From positions 29,947,053 through 30,011,052 of the forward strand of contig NC_089274.1 in the NCBI RefSeq assembly GCF_963678975.1: 64,000 nt of DNA, in the 5' to 3' direction. The notes under the pieces are model-generated. The model did not search any database and was not told the origin of the DNA. It saw nothing but the letters and a program-made list of their open reading frames with translations. This stretch comes from Dysidea avara (lineage: Eukaryota; Porifera; Demospongiae; Dictyoceratida; Dysideidae). Below are positions 1 through 12,341 of the stretch, piece by piece. Numbering within the stretch: the first letter of the stretch is position 1; the number at the start of each line of letters is the position of its first letter. Made by a program: the position numbers and the translations under genes.

Positions 1-1620
1 ACAGTTAGTTCAGAAAACAAGCTTTTTTTTGAAATATGTTCACCTAGTGAATTCATTATAATCCACATATACACAACATGATTATGGCTTCTGTATGGTT
101 CTGGAATGTTGGAAATAAGTATTGCACATGGATCAGATACGCTTATGAATTCAACGTGATAATAAGTACGTACAAAAGGCCAAAAGTTAATAAAGAATTT
201 ATATTCTAGACTTTATGATCATGCAGTCTTTAACTTGGAGCACCATCCATGCAAAAGACAAAATCTTAATTTTGTGCACACCAAGTTCATTCTCCTTCAT
301 AATATTCTTGTTATACAGACCAAAATGTTAAGCCCCTGAAATGTCACAATCATTTTTCAAAACAGCTTTGATAATTATAATGAACCAGAACAAGTCCGCA
401 ATGTAGGAAAATTTGAGCAAAATTTATGACAAGTATATATAGCCATAATAATGTTGCTGACATTAAATATGAGTATAATTGTTACAGAACAAAATCACTG
501 GATAGGGAATAAACAAATAGTTACATGCATGCATGTTCACTTTTTGACATTATAATAGATATTGCATAAACGGGTAATATAAGTTGCTACTGTGTATGCC
601 AGTTCTGATGCATTATAGATGATAAGTGTACTGCACAATCAGTCCCATAAAGCCTTTCAAAGAAATAATTACGCATGTGCTATGTACACAGGTGCATAAC
701 AAATAAAACTATAAATTAAGCCATGAAAACATAATTAACTCACCTGTCCGCATAAACTTATGCACTAAATTTATTGTACACACATAACATTATAGCCATA
801 TACATTGGAAATTATCACAAGTATAAATTCTTTTATTATTATATCAACCCATGTATGGCCAGACAGAGTGATAAGGTTGGCATTCAGTCAGTAAAAGAGC
901 ATCGAACAAGACTATGGGCAAAAATTATGATGATATAGCTATATATACACGTATATGTACATAATATGTTGTAGTTTATATTGTTGGGACTCTCTTCCAT
1001 ATAAACTATTCGAAGTCGAAAACATGCATGTACTACTTTCATAACAATTTGTATGCATGAGTATACCGGTACGGATAATATGTAGTTATGTTGTGCTTGT
1101 ATATAGTAGCTAGCTATATGTGCATGTGTCTCAGTTTTTAACTGGAATGGAAGAACAGTCTTGGTTGAATTCCAGAGTTGAACAAAAATCTTTTTGATGG
1201 GGAAGTTTATAAATTAATCAGTTTCGGCAGCTTCACAATAGATGGCAGCTATAGCCACAACTTGTTCATAACTGAGTGATACTATGAAATAGCTAGCTAC
1301 GTACAATGGTTGCAGGAGGTGACCTGTACGAGCCTGTTTTCACTACACACTTTTAATACCAACTGAAATGTGACATTTAGCCAGCTACAAGCTTTAGTTT
1401 GGACATTGGTACTGATTGATTCAGTATTTATTTATTTTTTTAGCCAGCTACAAGCTAAACCACAATCCAACACGTTAGATAGGAGAATAAAACACAAACT
1501 ATAAAATTTGTAAACTTCCCCCTTTCCTTCTTGGCACACACAATGACGAACCGTCTTCCCGGAAAACTAAATGCGTGGCCGGAACTAATTAACACTGAAA
1601 ACATGCCAAGATGAAAGATC
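1..1620. other. AT-rich stretch, no gene seen
   Basis: No reading frame with splice-supported continuation and no recognisable repeat ends were found. The stretch lies upstream of the secreted-protein gene at 1705, so its last few hundred bases may be promoter. Confidence 0.5.
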
Positions 1621-1628
1621 CAGTTCGC

Positions 1629-1635
1629 TATAAAA
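1629..1635 (+). promoter_or_regulatory. TATA box of the secreted-protein gene
   Basis: TATAAAA lies 76 bases before the ATG at 1705. A start site about 30 bases downstream would leave a 5' leader of about 45 bases. Position and match are good, but no transcript is available. Confidence 0.5.
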
Positions 1636-1704
1636 TGTGCGGCCGATCCACATCAAGTTACTAGCAACTGACCTATATCAGCTGACTCCGATACTGCATG
1701 CAGA

Positions 1705-2607
1705 ATGATTACCTTTCAGGCTTTTCTGCTTTATGCTTTGGGCATGAGCTGTGTACTATCATCACTTCCGACATTGAACACAACTGACAAAGAAAGTCCG
1801 TTCACAATACCGATTGAAGTTCTAAACCAGCTAACAGACATAACGGAAGATTCAAATGGTCTACTTCCACTTTGGAAAAGTGCTAACTACCTTGCAAAAG
1901 ATCGTATCTTGATCTCGGAAGTAAGTATATACCGTACACACGTGTAATATTGCATGTGCGCATGCGCATGTATCTGATCCTATTGTGCATTAATTTCCTC
2001 GGCATTTTACAGTATCAACAACTGGAACGCAAGACCTGCAGGGGACTTGTGTTCAACGAAGTATCCACTGAAACAAGAAAATGTGAAAACATCACTAGTT
2101 TGACCCACATTGAACTTGCTAGCTATTACAATGAATTAGTCATACAATTCAAAGTTTCTGAAAGCTTCTTGCTCAACCACATTGAGAGAGAGATTCAAGA
2201 AGAATACAGGACTATAGCTGAAGAGAAAATACGGCAAAATATTCGCTTACTTGACGAAGAAATTCTACCACTTCTTGCGCTTGTGGTGAGTAAACTAGCT
2301 AACAAAATGTGATTCGTGCGGTGACTATTCTTTTTATGTGTAGCTAAATACTACCACCAATAATGTGAATTGCTCTGATACAGAAGAGATTGTCAACAAC
2401 ATGATGTCACTATACAATGATTGTGCTGCAGTGCAAACAGCAAACATATACCTTGCTCAAACTACCTTAGATCTTTATGGTATACTCACTAATATCCTGA
2501 ATTTTAGCAATACTAGTGATGTTGATGGAACTGAAGATGGTGATGGAATGGAAGGTGAACTGGACTTTACTATTTATAGTGATGAACAGTGGTGCATTTT
2601 ACAATAA
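1705..2607 (+). CDS. Small secreted glycoprotein, probably alpha-helical, function unknown
   Basis: Three exons join in phase 0: 1705-1920, 2013-2285 and 2344-2607. They give 250 residues. The introns are short (92 and 58 bases) with GTAAGT and GTGAGT donors and TTTTACAG and TGTGTAG acceptors. The first 20 or so residues form a hydrophobic signal peptide (MITFQAFLLYALGMS). The rest has no second membrane span, so secretion is likely. The mature part has five cysteines (KTCRG, RKCEN, VNCSD, NDCAA, QWCIL) and several N-glycosylation sequons (NIT, NTT, NCS, NFS, NTS). Exon 2 is mostly one long charged amphipathic stretch and exon 3 opens with a second, followed by an acidic tail. I recognise no family. 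A small helical cytokine-like or pore-forming fold is possible but only a guess. A TATA box and an ATTAAA signal frame the gene. Confidence 0.75.
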
Positions 2608-2681
2608 GTGCATGCTCTGTGTGTTTTGTATACAGCCGTTGTAATTGCATAACTATGTGGTAATTAATATTTGAGTGCTTG

Positions 2682-2687
2682 ATTAAA
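2682..2687 (+). terminator. Polyadenylation signal ATTAAA
   Basis: ATTAAA sits 75 bases after the stop codon of the secreted-protein gene. It is a common variant signal, and cleavage near 2700-2710 would fit. Confidence 0.35.
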
Positions 2688-2971
2688 TAGTGTACTAGAC
2701 ATTTTATATAAAAATGTGGAAAACATCAGTAGATACAAATGAACCACTGTGCTTAACAAATTGCTACACCAATACACATAATAGTATAGTCGAAGGCTGC
2801 TATATAATATACAGATGCTATAACTATAGCTCCATGGTTTTCCCTACACACTTTCTGCATTGCAACTCTATAGTACTGCATGGAATCTGTAATAACTATA
2901 GTTTTATGCAACCATGCAGCCATTGCTAGAGTGATGCCATTGCTTTATATGATCTGCATGTGTTCAAGTTT

Positions 2972-3353
2972 TTGTTTATTTATTTATTTAAAGCTTTATG
3001 GTGTAAACACACCAAGGGTCTGAAGGTAACAGATACCAACAACCACTGTCTACATTACACTACATACACTACTTATTTACATGCATATACGTACAGTTGA
3101 GATTACTTACTACTTAGTTATGTACATTACAAGTGTTTCAAGTTGAGGTGGTAGGTACTGATGTTGCTGAGGTCATCACATAGGAAGAGCCACTAGATCT
3201 GTTGATTCTGCCAAATAGCTTACTATTGATGTAAATGTTGGTTCCTTTCAGTTTGACACATTTCTTGTTGGTTCCTTTCTGAGCTAATTCCCATCTAGTT
3301 CGTAAATACACTGATTCGATTGCTTTTTCCTCTCTGGATAGGTAGGGTGACAA
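2972..3353 (-). mobile_element. 3' end of a non-LTR retrotransposon
   Basis: On the minus strand a 71-residue frame (3353-3138) runs into a tail region ending in repeated TAAA units at 2975-2992 (read as TTTA repeats on the plus strand). The frame contains KGTNIYINSKL, which resembles the C-terminal end of non-LTR ORF1-type proteins. The sequence just before the tail, CCTTCAG...TAAAGC, recurs in the short insertion at 63062-63175. This looks like a 5'-truncated, inactive copy. The family is not certain. Confidence 0.4.
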
Positions 3354-3961
3354 GCAAATTTCTTATCTTAAGAGCATATGCATATATAATACTGTATACA
3401 TACACTGTCAACTACCCAACTGTTTCATGATAATGAGCTTGTATACATATAGCTGCATGTAGCTACTTATGTGATCTTTACATGTTAGTAACTGCATGCA
3501 TTGTTAAATATGATACTGATTTAACAGTTCTTGTTACTGGTATATAAGTGGTTTGTATGTATAAGCATACTAATAGCATTCATTAAAATAAATTAATTTT
3601 ATGGCTTTTTAAACTATTGTATAGTAGTATACATGCAGCTACGAGCATTATGAGGGATAACGTTTTATGATTTCTGCATGAGCATTCGTTTATGTTACAA
3701 TATTATGTCATCAGTTGTCACTGAGCATTCTACACAAAACATGTTATCCATTGTGCACTTCAAGCACTGCAATAATAATAATGTAGTTGTAACTGCATGG
3801 GTTTTGAAATCACATTTCTTGGTAAATTGTCTTTTTGTGCAATATTGCAGTCAATTTAGTATATAATTTTCATTGTCTTAAGAGTCTTATGCAATGGCGC
3901 AAGCATATGCATGTAGGGTGTAGTTTTGTTTTCAGTGAAAGATTTGCATTCAATGGTGTAC
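3354..3961. other. No gene or clear repeat seen
   Basis: AT-rich DNA without supported coding sequence or recognisable element ends. Confidence 0.4.
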
Positions 3962-4292
3962 TTCTAGCACTCTAGGATTTGCCATACTCTGTATGCAGTG
4001 TGTGGTACTCAGTAACTGGTGGAGTGAAAGACACCGAGGAGGGTATGTGAGCATCACAACCATAAACCATGAAATGGAGACCTACCAGTTGATGAACAAG
4101 TAAGAAAACATTACTGGACCCAACAAGGTTCCCAGTCATGTCATCCTTTTGAAACCAGTTTACTTAACATCTGCTTTAGGATATGGTTTAGTTGCTCCAC
4201 CAATCCATCAGTCTGAGCCGGGGTGTCCCTCAGAAGTTGGGAGTTGAGATACGCCAACCAGTCTAGCTGTTTCTTGTAGTACTTGCTTCTGA
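3962..4292 (-). pseudogene. Ty3/gypsy integrase fragment
   Basis: The minus strand reads QTDGLVEQLNHILKQMLSKL. This matches the region of Ty3/gypsy integrases that carries the QTDG...E catalytic glutamate and the following helix. A frameshift then leads to VYGCDAHIPSSVSF and TEYHTLHTEYGK, which fit the downstream GPY-like segment of the same proteins. An in-frame TGA follows SKLVSKG. Only this approximately 110-residue piece is left, with no LTR or reverse transcriptase nearby, so it is a dead fragment. Confidence 0.65.
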
Positions 4293-4825
4293 ACACTTTC
4301 TTATGCAAGATGCTCTCTTTTAACTATTGGTCTTAGTTGTGCTACAATTATCAATCTTGGTGAATGAATTTTGCCTATATAGCTATTACCAATATTTCAT
4401 TTAAGTACTATAATAGTCAATGAAAAGTTTCAGTGACTTATTGGTAACAGTCCCACGCAGCTGGAATACTTTACTCTTTTATATTGTCATGCACTACAGA
4501 AGTTTATCGACCATTTTAATGCGATTACAGTCTACTTTAAATGATGGACTACAGCAAATTGAAAACTGTGTTTTTAAGTAATTTTGTTGCCATGTGCTAT
4601 ACGTAGCTAGCTTATTTCTATGAGATTTACTACTGTATAGTGATAATACTTTATGTGATGATTGCTATTGTCATATTTTCTAATTCATACACTTTTTAAA
4701 AGTTGTAACTATAATACTGAGTCTTTATATGCATGGTTCACTAAACTGAAAGTATCTATATAGTGGGTACATAACAGCGACCTAACTACTAGTATTAGCT
4801 AATGGTTGGTTATTTCTTTCAATAT

Positions 4826-4902
4826 TGGTTGACATGACCATGCTTGTTGAATAAACAATGAATTCTTATTCAACAAGACAAAGGTGGTCATGCCAACCAG
4901 AT
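4826..4902. repeat. Short foldback hairpin
   Basis: GTTGACATGACCA..CTTGTTGAATAA is followed by TTATTCAACAAG..GGTGGTCATGCCAAC. The arms pair over about 30 bases around a loop containing GAATTC. It may be a tiny MITE. No function is visible. Confidence 0.5.
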
Positions 4903-5857
4903 AAATGTTATGCATTATGAGTCTATACAGTTAACTAAAAGTATAATAAACTACTTGAGGAAATTGATGGAATGCAATGACAAAGCTATGTTGAAACCAC
5001 AAATGGTCACAAGGTTTCGAGTTATGCATTTCACACTTTTATTTTGATGTGATGAACTATAAAGAAGCCTGAAATCCTATATACACTGTGTTCACTACAA
5101 TATATCTGCAGCTAGCTAGGGTCTTTTATTTAAAAGCATGGGAATGAGATTTACTGTAAAGGAAAGAAACAAGAACTGTGTACAACTGATTAGTATGTTA
5201 AACCATTACAGAAGAGGCATATCAAACCCATTTAAATGTCACTTACAGAGAGATTCTCTCTCTATTTGGACTCCATGCATACTCTGTATGATATAATCTT
5301 TAGCCTGACTGTAAAATTTATATAAAATTCTAAATTGTGGAATGTATCATTATATTATAGCTACATAGAGTTGTGGGGTGGAAGTGTGTAACATTATAAG
5401 ACCAGAATAGTAAAGATGTTTAAGATTAACTAGTTACAAATGAATGTAGAGGGAATGGATCTCATACTGTGTATAGTTATTTAGGTATTTTCCTATATAC
5501 TAGTCTTAAGGTCATGTCAGCCTTAACTTTCTGGGATTTTGTCATTCAACATGTCATTCAACAATGTCAAGATTCTTACTCCCTTCTATACAGCCTTTCA
5601 ACCTTCTTGCTGGTCCCTAGTGGAATTGTTATATATATGATGCTACTAAATAGCTACAGATACTTTTGAGCAATCCCATTCATATACTTTTTACTGTTGA
5701 TCTATTGTACTCAGCCCTTGCAGTCAAAATGAATACATTTATAACTCAACATAATCTGACAAATAGCTACATACAAGTAGTATTTCAGTTACAATAGTTT
5801 AGTATGAAGAAGGGGTAATTTATGAACACTGTTTAGGCTATTCTGTGATCATTATAA

Positions 5858-6247
5858 TACAAGTATAGGAAAAAAATGGGAATTTTAAATAAAGTAGGGG
5901 CAATATAGTGCTACAATAAAAAGTACTGAAACAAGCTGAATCATGAAACAAGCTGGATTGGAGTAGTATATATCAAGAGTTCATAATATATATATATATA
6001 TTATGAACTCTTGGTAGTATGTAATGTCCAATTGCTGTAAACCAATAAGAAGCAAATATCCCTGTATACTTCAATCTCCACAGCACAGTAGGGATATTTG
6101 TTTCTTATTGTTTTACAGCAATTGGACATTACATATACTACTCCAATCCAGCTTGTTTCATGATCCAGCTTGTTTCAGTACTTTTTATTGTAGTACTATG
6201 TTGTCCCTACTTTAGTTTAAAATTCCAATTTTTTCTCATATTTGTTA
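5858..6247. mobile_element. Foldback MITE, family with AAAAAGTACTGAAACAAGCTG
   Basis: The arms of about 150 bases are near-perfect inverted copies. They start with TACAAGTATAGGAAAAAAAT and carry the internal segment ATAAAAAGTACTGAAACAAG. The tip contains GAGTTCATAATATATATAT with its own inverse. Related copies lie at 22472-22673, 23690-23960 and 49418-49505. A terminal TA on both sides suggests a Tc1/mariner-type mobiliser. Confidence 0.75.
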
Positions 6248-6352
6248 TGAATTTTTTTTTGTAAGTTTATGACACTGCCAGTGAACTAAGCACCTTGTAT
6301 TTACCAAATTTTTGGTCTTCAGCACATATTCAATTATCAGACTATAACTTAA

Positions 6353-6432
6353 ATATAGCGGCTGTAGCCCTGAAATTTTCATCGATTTATAAAATTATGA
6401 AATTTCAGGGCTACAGCTGCTTAGCTATATTA
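6353..6432. repeat. Perfect-stem palindrome
   Basis: TATAGCGGCTGTAGCCCTGAAATTTTCAT is mirrored by ATGAAATTTCAGGGCTACAGCTGCTTAGCTATA, with only a short AT-rich loop between. It is probably a minimal MITE. Confidence 0.55.
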
Positions 6433-6721
6433 CGTATGTATGTTGGTGATGACTATTGACCAGATTTAAAGTCATTACTTTGTTCAATCTGTTTGAAATT
6501 ATGAATCGTCAAAGTTGGCAAATTGGATGTGTGTGGAAGACCCCTTTTCACAACATCACATTTAGTGGCAGTGTTGCTCGCAGCTGTACTGATACATGCA
6601 AGTAGTGAGCAAATCTTATTTGATTAGTTAAAATAATGTATAACACACTGCCACATTTTATTGCCACATTTTATTGCTAAATTGTATTAACTTAAAAGTT
6701 CAGCAAGTTAGCTATCTACTG

Positions 6722-7590
6722 CAGCGTTGAAACCGGGTCGGGTCATCCGGGTCACATTTTCTCCGGGTCATCCGGGTCTGACCCGGTTTACAATTTATCC
6801 GGGTCTGACCCGAATTGGATCACGTGAGAAACGAAATTGTTCGTTTGACGACGTGGAAACTTATAAACGCTATCGCGTAGCTCTTTCGTGAGCCACGCCC
6901 ACTTATCGCATTACCAACATACGCTCAGCTACGCCCATTTGCTAGTAAGTGCAGTATGCAGCACGAAACTGAGGGTATCTATGGTGAGGGGTAGCTATTG
7001 TCAGCAGCGGCGGCGGAAGTAGTTGATATGAGGGGGGGCTGGGCTGACCCAGACTTATTTCTATAGTTTGGTAAGGTGAGACCAAAAAAAAATAAAAAAA
7101 AAAAAAAAGGTCGCAACCAACTGACAAGAGCTTTCCACCTCACCAGCTACCATTCTTAGCTGATAAACTACATAAAAATCCTTTCATAGCTCGCTACACA
7201 CTGACTACTTTATTAGAGTGACTGCTCTATTAGAGTATCTCGATCTTTATCACGGTTTTCAGCCCCACTCCAAGAAAGATAATTTCGGTGTGATATCATT
7301 CTGAGGGGGGGCTTTAGCCCCCTAGCCCCCCCCTTTCCGCCGCCTATGATTGTCAGTAGGTGAAGACCTTTTTTTTTTTTTTTTTTTTGGTCTTCAACCA
7401 ACAGCTAGGCTGAAGTTGCAATATTTAATCGAACGAATCGAACGCTCAAAATGTAGACTCGTTTGCTCGCTCGAGACTAGCCGAAACACGTCTCGGCTTT
7501 AATTAATCCGGGTCAATCCGGGTCACATCCGGGTCAAATCCGGGTCAGTGGGTCATCCGGGTCAGCAGTAGTGACCCGGTTTCAACGTTG
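6722..7590 (+). mobile_element. Non-autonomous hAT element with CCGGGTCA subterminal repeats, copy 1
   Basis: The ends are CAGCGTTGAAACCGGGTC and its inverse GACCCGGTTTCAACGTTG. The element is flanked by an exact 8-base duplication ATCTACTG (6714-6721 and 7591-7598), as expected for hAT transposition. Multiple GGGTCA/TCCGGGTC repeats lie just inside both ends, probably transposase-binding sites. It is interrupted by a second hAT element at 7005-7348. Without that insert and its duplicated target, it is 517 bases, almost the same as the intact copy at 12342-12856 (515 bases). No coding capacity is seen. Confidence 0.9.
7005..7348. mobile_element. hAT MITE nested in the 6722-7590 element
   Basis: The ends CAGCGGCGGCGGAA and TTTCCGCCGCCTATG are inverted repeats. 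The 8-base target ATTGTCAG is duplicated at 6997-7004 and 7349-7356. The undisturbed target can be seen in the sister copy at 12342-12856. Inside are a long A-tract flanked by GAGACC and GGTCGC and the motif CTCTATTAGAGTATCTCGATC, both shared with other MITEs here. Confidence 0.9.
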
Positions 7591-7789
7591 ATCTACTGTA
7601 GTTTGACAAAAGGTTCACTCACTACTTTTGTATAACTTTGTTATATTTAGCACCTAGCTAAGTATATAATTTTTTTGTTTAGTTCACACATGAAGAACAC
7701 AAAGAAAGTCATGAAAGAGAAAGCATGTTACCAGTCAGGATTGAAGCAAAAGACAGGATATCTATGCAACAGCATTAGAATATTCAATT

Positions 7790-8166
7790 GTGATAAAGAA
7801 CTAGTACTGCTATATGTTCAACCCATTACGCAGCAGTACGAATCAAGAACTGTTCAAAAAGCACCTCTACAATCAAAATAGCCACTATGAAAACTACAGA
7901 CAATTTCCATTACGAAGGGAAGCCATCACGTGCTAGCTACCGCCAAATCAACACTTTTCACTGTCAGCAAAGATGAATGGGACACAAAGGAGGACACTGG
8001 TAAGTCCATGAAGAATGCATTGTACATACTGTGGTAAGCCAAAAGGCACCTCTCGGGCTGAAGCAACGTCAAACAGTGAAAAAATCAAGCCCATAGCTTA
8101 AGCCTTTATTGAGTTACGCTTGTCTGAAGGAATCAGTCAGTTACTCAGTCAGTAGAAAATTCTGAA
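7790..8166 (+). repeat. Dispersed repeat, copy A
   Basis: This stretch aligns with 30620-30975 through GTCAGCAAAGAT.AATGGGA, GAAGCAA.GTC.AACA.TGAAAAAATCAAGC and GTTAC.CTTGT.TGAAGG. Both end in CAGTAGAAAATTCTG. A partial reverse copy is at 13228-13310. No ends or coding frame were recognised, so it is probably an old retroelement fragment. Confidence 0.6.
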
Positions 8167-8701
8167 ACAATTATTCGGTTATTTGACTGTTCGGTTGGCA
8201 TGACACTATTCGATTCGTTAACATATTCGATTAATCATTAGCACTTTGTACACTGTATTCAGATGGAAAAGCCAGCCTTAAAGATTGTGAATGAAGTGAT
8301 GTATCTATGCTGTAAAAAATTCTATTTAAAAAAAGGATAGAAATAGCTCTTAGACTTTACCTTGCTACACAACAAAAGATTTCAGTACTTATTCAATAGA
8401 AGCATAAACTTAAAGAATAATTGAATATTCAGTCGTTCTGTTCACAATTATTCAAATAATTGCTATTCATTTCTGCACTACAGCACATTATTTGTACATT
8501 GTATTATGCGAGAGGTAATAATAGAATTTTTTACTGGCTGTTCAATAATTATTTCTTTACATTTCCTCAGCTTGCTTGCTCACCCTTCAACCTGTAAAGA
8601 AACTATGAAGATATTCCATAATATTAAAATGCTCATTACCAAGTTGTCCATTATGGCGACTTGTGGATAACTGATTTGGGGGAAATATTTATTGGGCTCT
8701 T

Positions 8702-9275
8702 AATGGATGAATTTCATAATACAAAAGTTGCCCCTAGCAACCTGAATTTTACAATAAATGTCTATAGTAATTTTAAAAGGATAGCATAGGTCATGAGATG
8801 TAACATTTTAAAGTTTGTCGTTTTTCCATACATTGTCTATGAGAGGGGCAACCTTCTGGGAAATCGCATAAATAATGTGTGAGAAAGCAACAAATTCAAT
8901 TAACGTCATTTCTGAATTTAACATTATTTGTAGGTGTGAATCTCACAATTAACCTCTCCAAATTTTAAAACAATAGAGTATATAGATCATGAGATATAAC
9001 ATTTTGAAATTTGTGGTTTTCCCATACATTATCCATGTGATTGCCCAGAAGGGGCAACTGTTACCCCCTCCCATAGATAATGTATGAAAAAACTGCAAAC
9101 TTTAAACCATTTCCCCAGCAACCTGATTTTTAGTAGGTATGAACATCAAATATTTCATGACCTATATATGCTATCCTTTTAAAAATTAGAGATGTTACTT
9201 TTGGCATTCACACCTACAAAAATAATGTAAAAATCAGGTTGCTAGGGGCAACAATTTAAATTGAAATTCATCTAT
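8702..9275. mobile_element. Foldback MITE with ends AATRGATGAATTTCA
   Basis: The left arm GATGAATTTCAT...GTTGCCCCTAGCAACCTGA is mirrored by CAGGTTGCTAGGGGCAAC...TGAAATTCATC. Between the arms is an internal direct repeat (ATGAGATRTAACATTTTRAA, at about 8793 and 8985). No transposase is present. Confidence 0.75.
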
Positions 9276-12200
9276 TCATTCATTGAATACTGAGCTGCGA
9301 GTGTTTATGGCAGAATTGCACTGAGGTTACAGTTCAAATTGACAAAGTCATAAAAATACGGAACCAAAGGACTTTTTACTTGCCTATATCCTTCTAAAAA
9401 CACTTAGTACATGTACAAAAAGCCTGACAAAAAATTTGGTACTTTTAACAAAACGCAAACAGTTTTTATATGGCTAAAGTAATGATTCTGACTGATTTAC
9501 ATGGTAACCAAGAACTTATGACCATACTATTATCTGATCTGAGAAATAAACTTTATAGCAATACACTATTCTATTGCTTATAACTTTTCAACACTGCCCT
9601 GCAATATGAAATAGAGCTGATACTGCATTAAACCATTCACAGTCTGAGACATCATGAAATAGTGGATGCAGACACAACTCGGGCTTGTGTATACATAATA
9701 TTGTCAGTGTTCTTACTAATGCACTCACCATATGGCTCAGTTCCAATCCTCTACTTTACTCCACTGAATCTAATAGCACTCCTACAACAGAAAAATAAAA
9801 TTTCTGCTTCATTCTTCTAGTGGAATGTGAAGTGTAAAGCAGCAAACAAAACAGCAGAATAGCAGAAGCCATGAAAGTATGATGTGCACATGAAACTGTG
9901 TTTATATACAAGCCTTTCAACTTCAAACAACTATGTTAGAAACAAAGCCATCTAACTACTATATGTTTGATGTTGGAGCTATGCAAGTGTCAGGGTGGCA
10001 ACCAATAATTATTTAGGGAGCCATACATCTGTTAAAGAATGAAGGCCGTGTGTAGTTGGGGGGCAAGTGGGATTGGCCATCTTCCCAATGTGCAGTGGCA
10101 CCCATTAATGACATTCTTTTACATCGGCATGACTTTTGGTACACACCTTTTTTTACCAAAAGTTAAACACTGTTTGGTAGATTTGTCTACAGCACTGAAT
10201 ATATTACAACATACTTTATGGATAAATTGTTTAAAAAACTAAATTTGGCATAATCGAGAGCTTATGGCCATGTACATTATCTGAAAACTATTTTTCAACC
10301 ATATAGCTAATATAACTTACCACTCTTCTTCTTGTGTACAGAACATTGTCTTGCAATGTGATTTGAGTTACATGTATTATTTTCTGTAGGAAAAAGTGAA
10401 GTGTAAAGCAGCAAACAAACCAACAGAATATGTGACTGAATTTGACAAAACAAGGCTTCGACGCACAAAGCTTTGTTAGGAGATATGGCGATTTTAAGGA
10501 ATCATTGTGTAATAACATCCCAGTGCCTACAGCTGTGCAACAAAATTTGCACCAATTGTTCATCTGTTCAGTAGCTATCACTGAGTGGGTGTATACATTT
10601 CTGATACCCAAAATTTGCCCTGTTTTGAGCAGCTTTTTTCGAGCGGGTAATAATATCACAGATGGTAGTAATAGGGTGGGAGGGTTGGGTAATATACGGG
10701 TATAAAATGGAGTAAGAAGACGATTGGAATCCAGAGGCCAAGTTTGGGCTCTCCATGGCCCTCAAATTACTCCAAATTGACTGAGAACACTATTGGCGAG
10801 CTCTCTGTGAAGTCCCAGCTCACTACACACCATTATCACAAAGCCATGCATATCAAAACATATGTATGAGATTTGTAAACTCAAGCATTTTCAGGTGGTC
10901 AACATTAAAAGTTTTCAAACAATGGGTTAAACCTTTAAAAATTAAGAATTATGCATTAAATAAATCTAATATCTGTTTAATATCCTTTTTGAAACCTTAA
11001 CTTGGTAAAACAGGCTGATCATAAAATCTCATCATTCCTTGTCATTTTTTGTCCAATACAAAATACATGTATTTTACACTACACGCTAAAACACTAATTT
11101 ACAACCTTTAACTCACAAAATTTCTACAGCACACCATACAATAAAAGAAAGCCCTTCAATTTCTCTATCCAATTCCGACCGTACAAATGGGAAAATGTCG
11201 CCATAGCGACAGTTATTTACTGCTGATGATGACATAATACGCGCTCCATACATTAACCTATTGGAAAATTTAATTATCTCGCCGGGAAAATCCCAATTTA
11301 CAAGTTGTTATCCTCAACCAAATTCGCTAAATTTGGTATCATTCTACGCAGCGAAGGATGCTTAATAAGACTCCGACCGTACAAATTGTTAAACAGGTTA
11401 GTTTATAGAAATATGTTTAAAAACACGTGTTTTTACGGGCATTCTGAACACGTAAATTTCGCGGTACAAGGCTCCTTTCTAGCTTCCCCTTCGTTACTAC
11501 ACAAAGAACTTACACATGAATCGAATCGCCTTTCATCAAGGAATCTGATAAACCAAATTTCGTGTCTGTCAACCAAAGTACGCGGAAGTTATGGCGCCTT
11601 GTTTAGAGGACGGTGTTATTTTATACGAAAAGGGCGTAACCCATTCGGAAATCCGGAATATCTTACACAAGTTTTGATATGGGCCATTTAATGGTGCCAA
11701 TCTCACACTCGTGGCTTTGACAGGGTCGGAAGAAAGTTGTTACAGAAACCAGACTTGTCAGTGTTGAAGGAAGTACAGTGCGAAATATGATAGTGTATTA
11801 GACCAGCAATCCATTTCTGGTAAAATCGTAAGTTTGATTTTGTGTGTGTGGAAGCCTTGTTATGTGAAATCCGGTCACATATACAGCAGAAGCCACATGC
11901 ACAAGCTCATAATATGCTCTACAAGGCCACGAAAAGTTCATTATGTGTTTCTGGTTCCCTTCCTGGTCATTTTTTTGCTGAATGAATTGTGCAATCACCA
12001 TACAATATTTTGTTGAAAGGTTTTCATGTCTTGTAAACACTCTTTTCTTGTACGGATGCAACAACTTTATATATATATATATATTAATTATTTTTCTCTA
12101 TAATTCCATGTACTGCTATGTCAACAGTAGTGTACTACATCAAAAAGTTACAAAAATAACCTGGTCACCTTGGGAATTGGAAACATATATTTGGTATCAT

Positions 12201-12341
12201 ACAGTACAGTGGCAGTGTATAACAAGGATCATGAAGATTTGGGTTTTTCTGGTCAAAAAACCCAAAAAACAGTTTCACAAGACCATCCTGGTGTCTTGGC
12301 AGTATTGGCTAGGTATAACCAAGCCCAAAAATGCCTTCAGT
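9276..12341. other. Intergenic DNA, no supported gene
   Basis: The region is AT-rich with diffuse repeats. A block around 10040-10200 shares sequence, inverted, with 13500-13640 (TAGATTTGTCTACAGCAC). A more CpG-rich patch at 11150-11700 holds a 128-codon open frame (11305-11691) that matches no family I know and has no convincing splice partners. I do not call it a gene. Confidence 0.4.

Noticed and set aside
6353..6432. MicroRNA precursor
   Set aside because: The stem is almost perfect and similar foldbacks abound here, which fits a MITE better. There is no small-RNA evidence.
11305..11691. 128-codon open frame in a CpG-richer patch
   Set aside because: No family similarity, no signal peptide and no phase-consistent splice partner was found. 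The repeated CCGACCGTACAAAT suggests repeat DNA.
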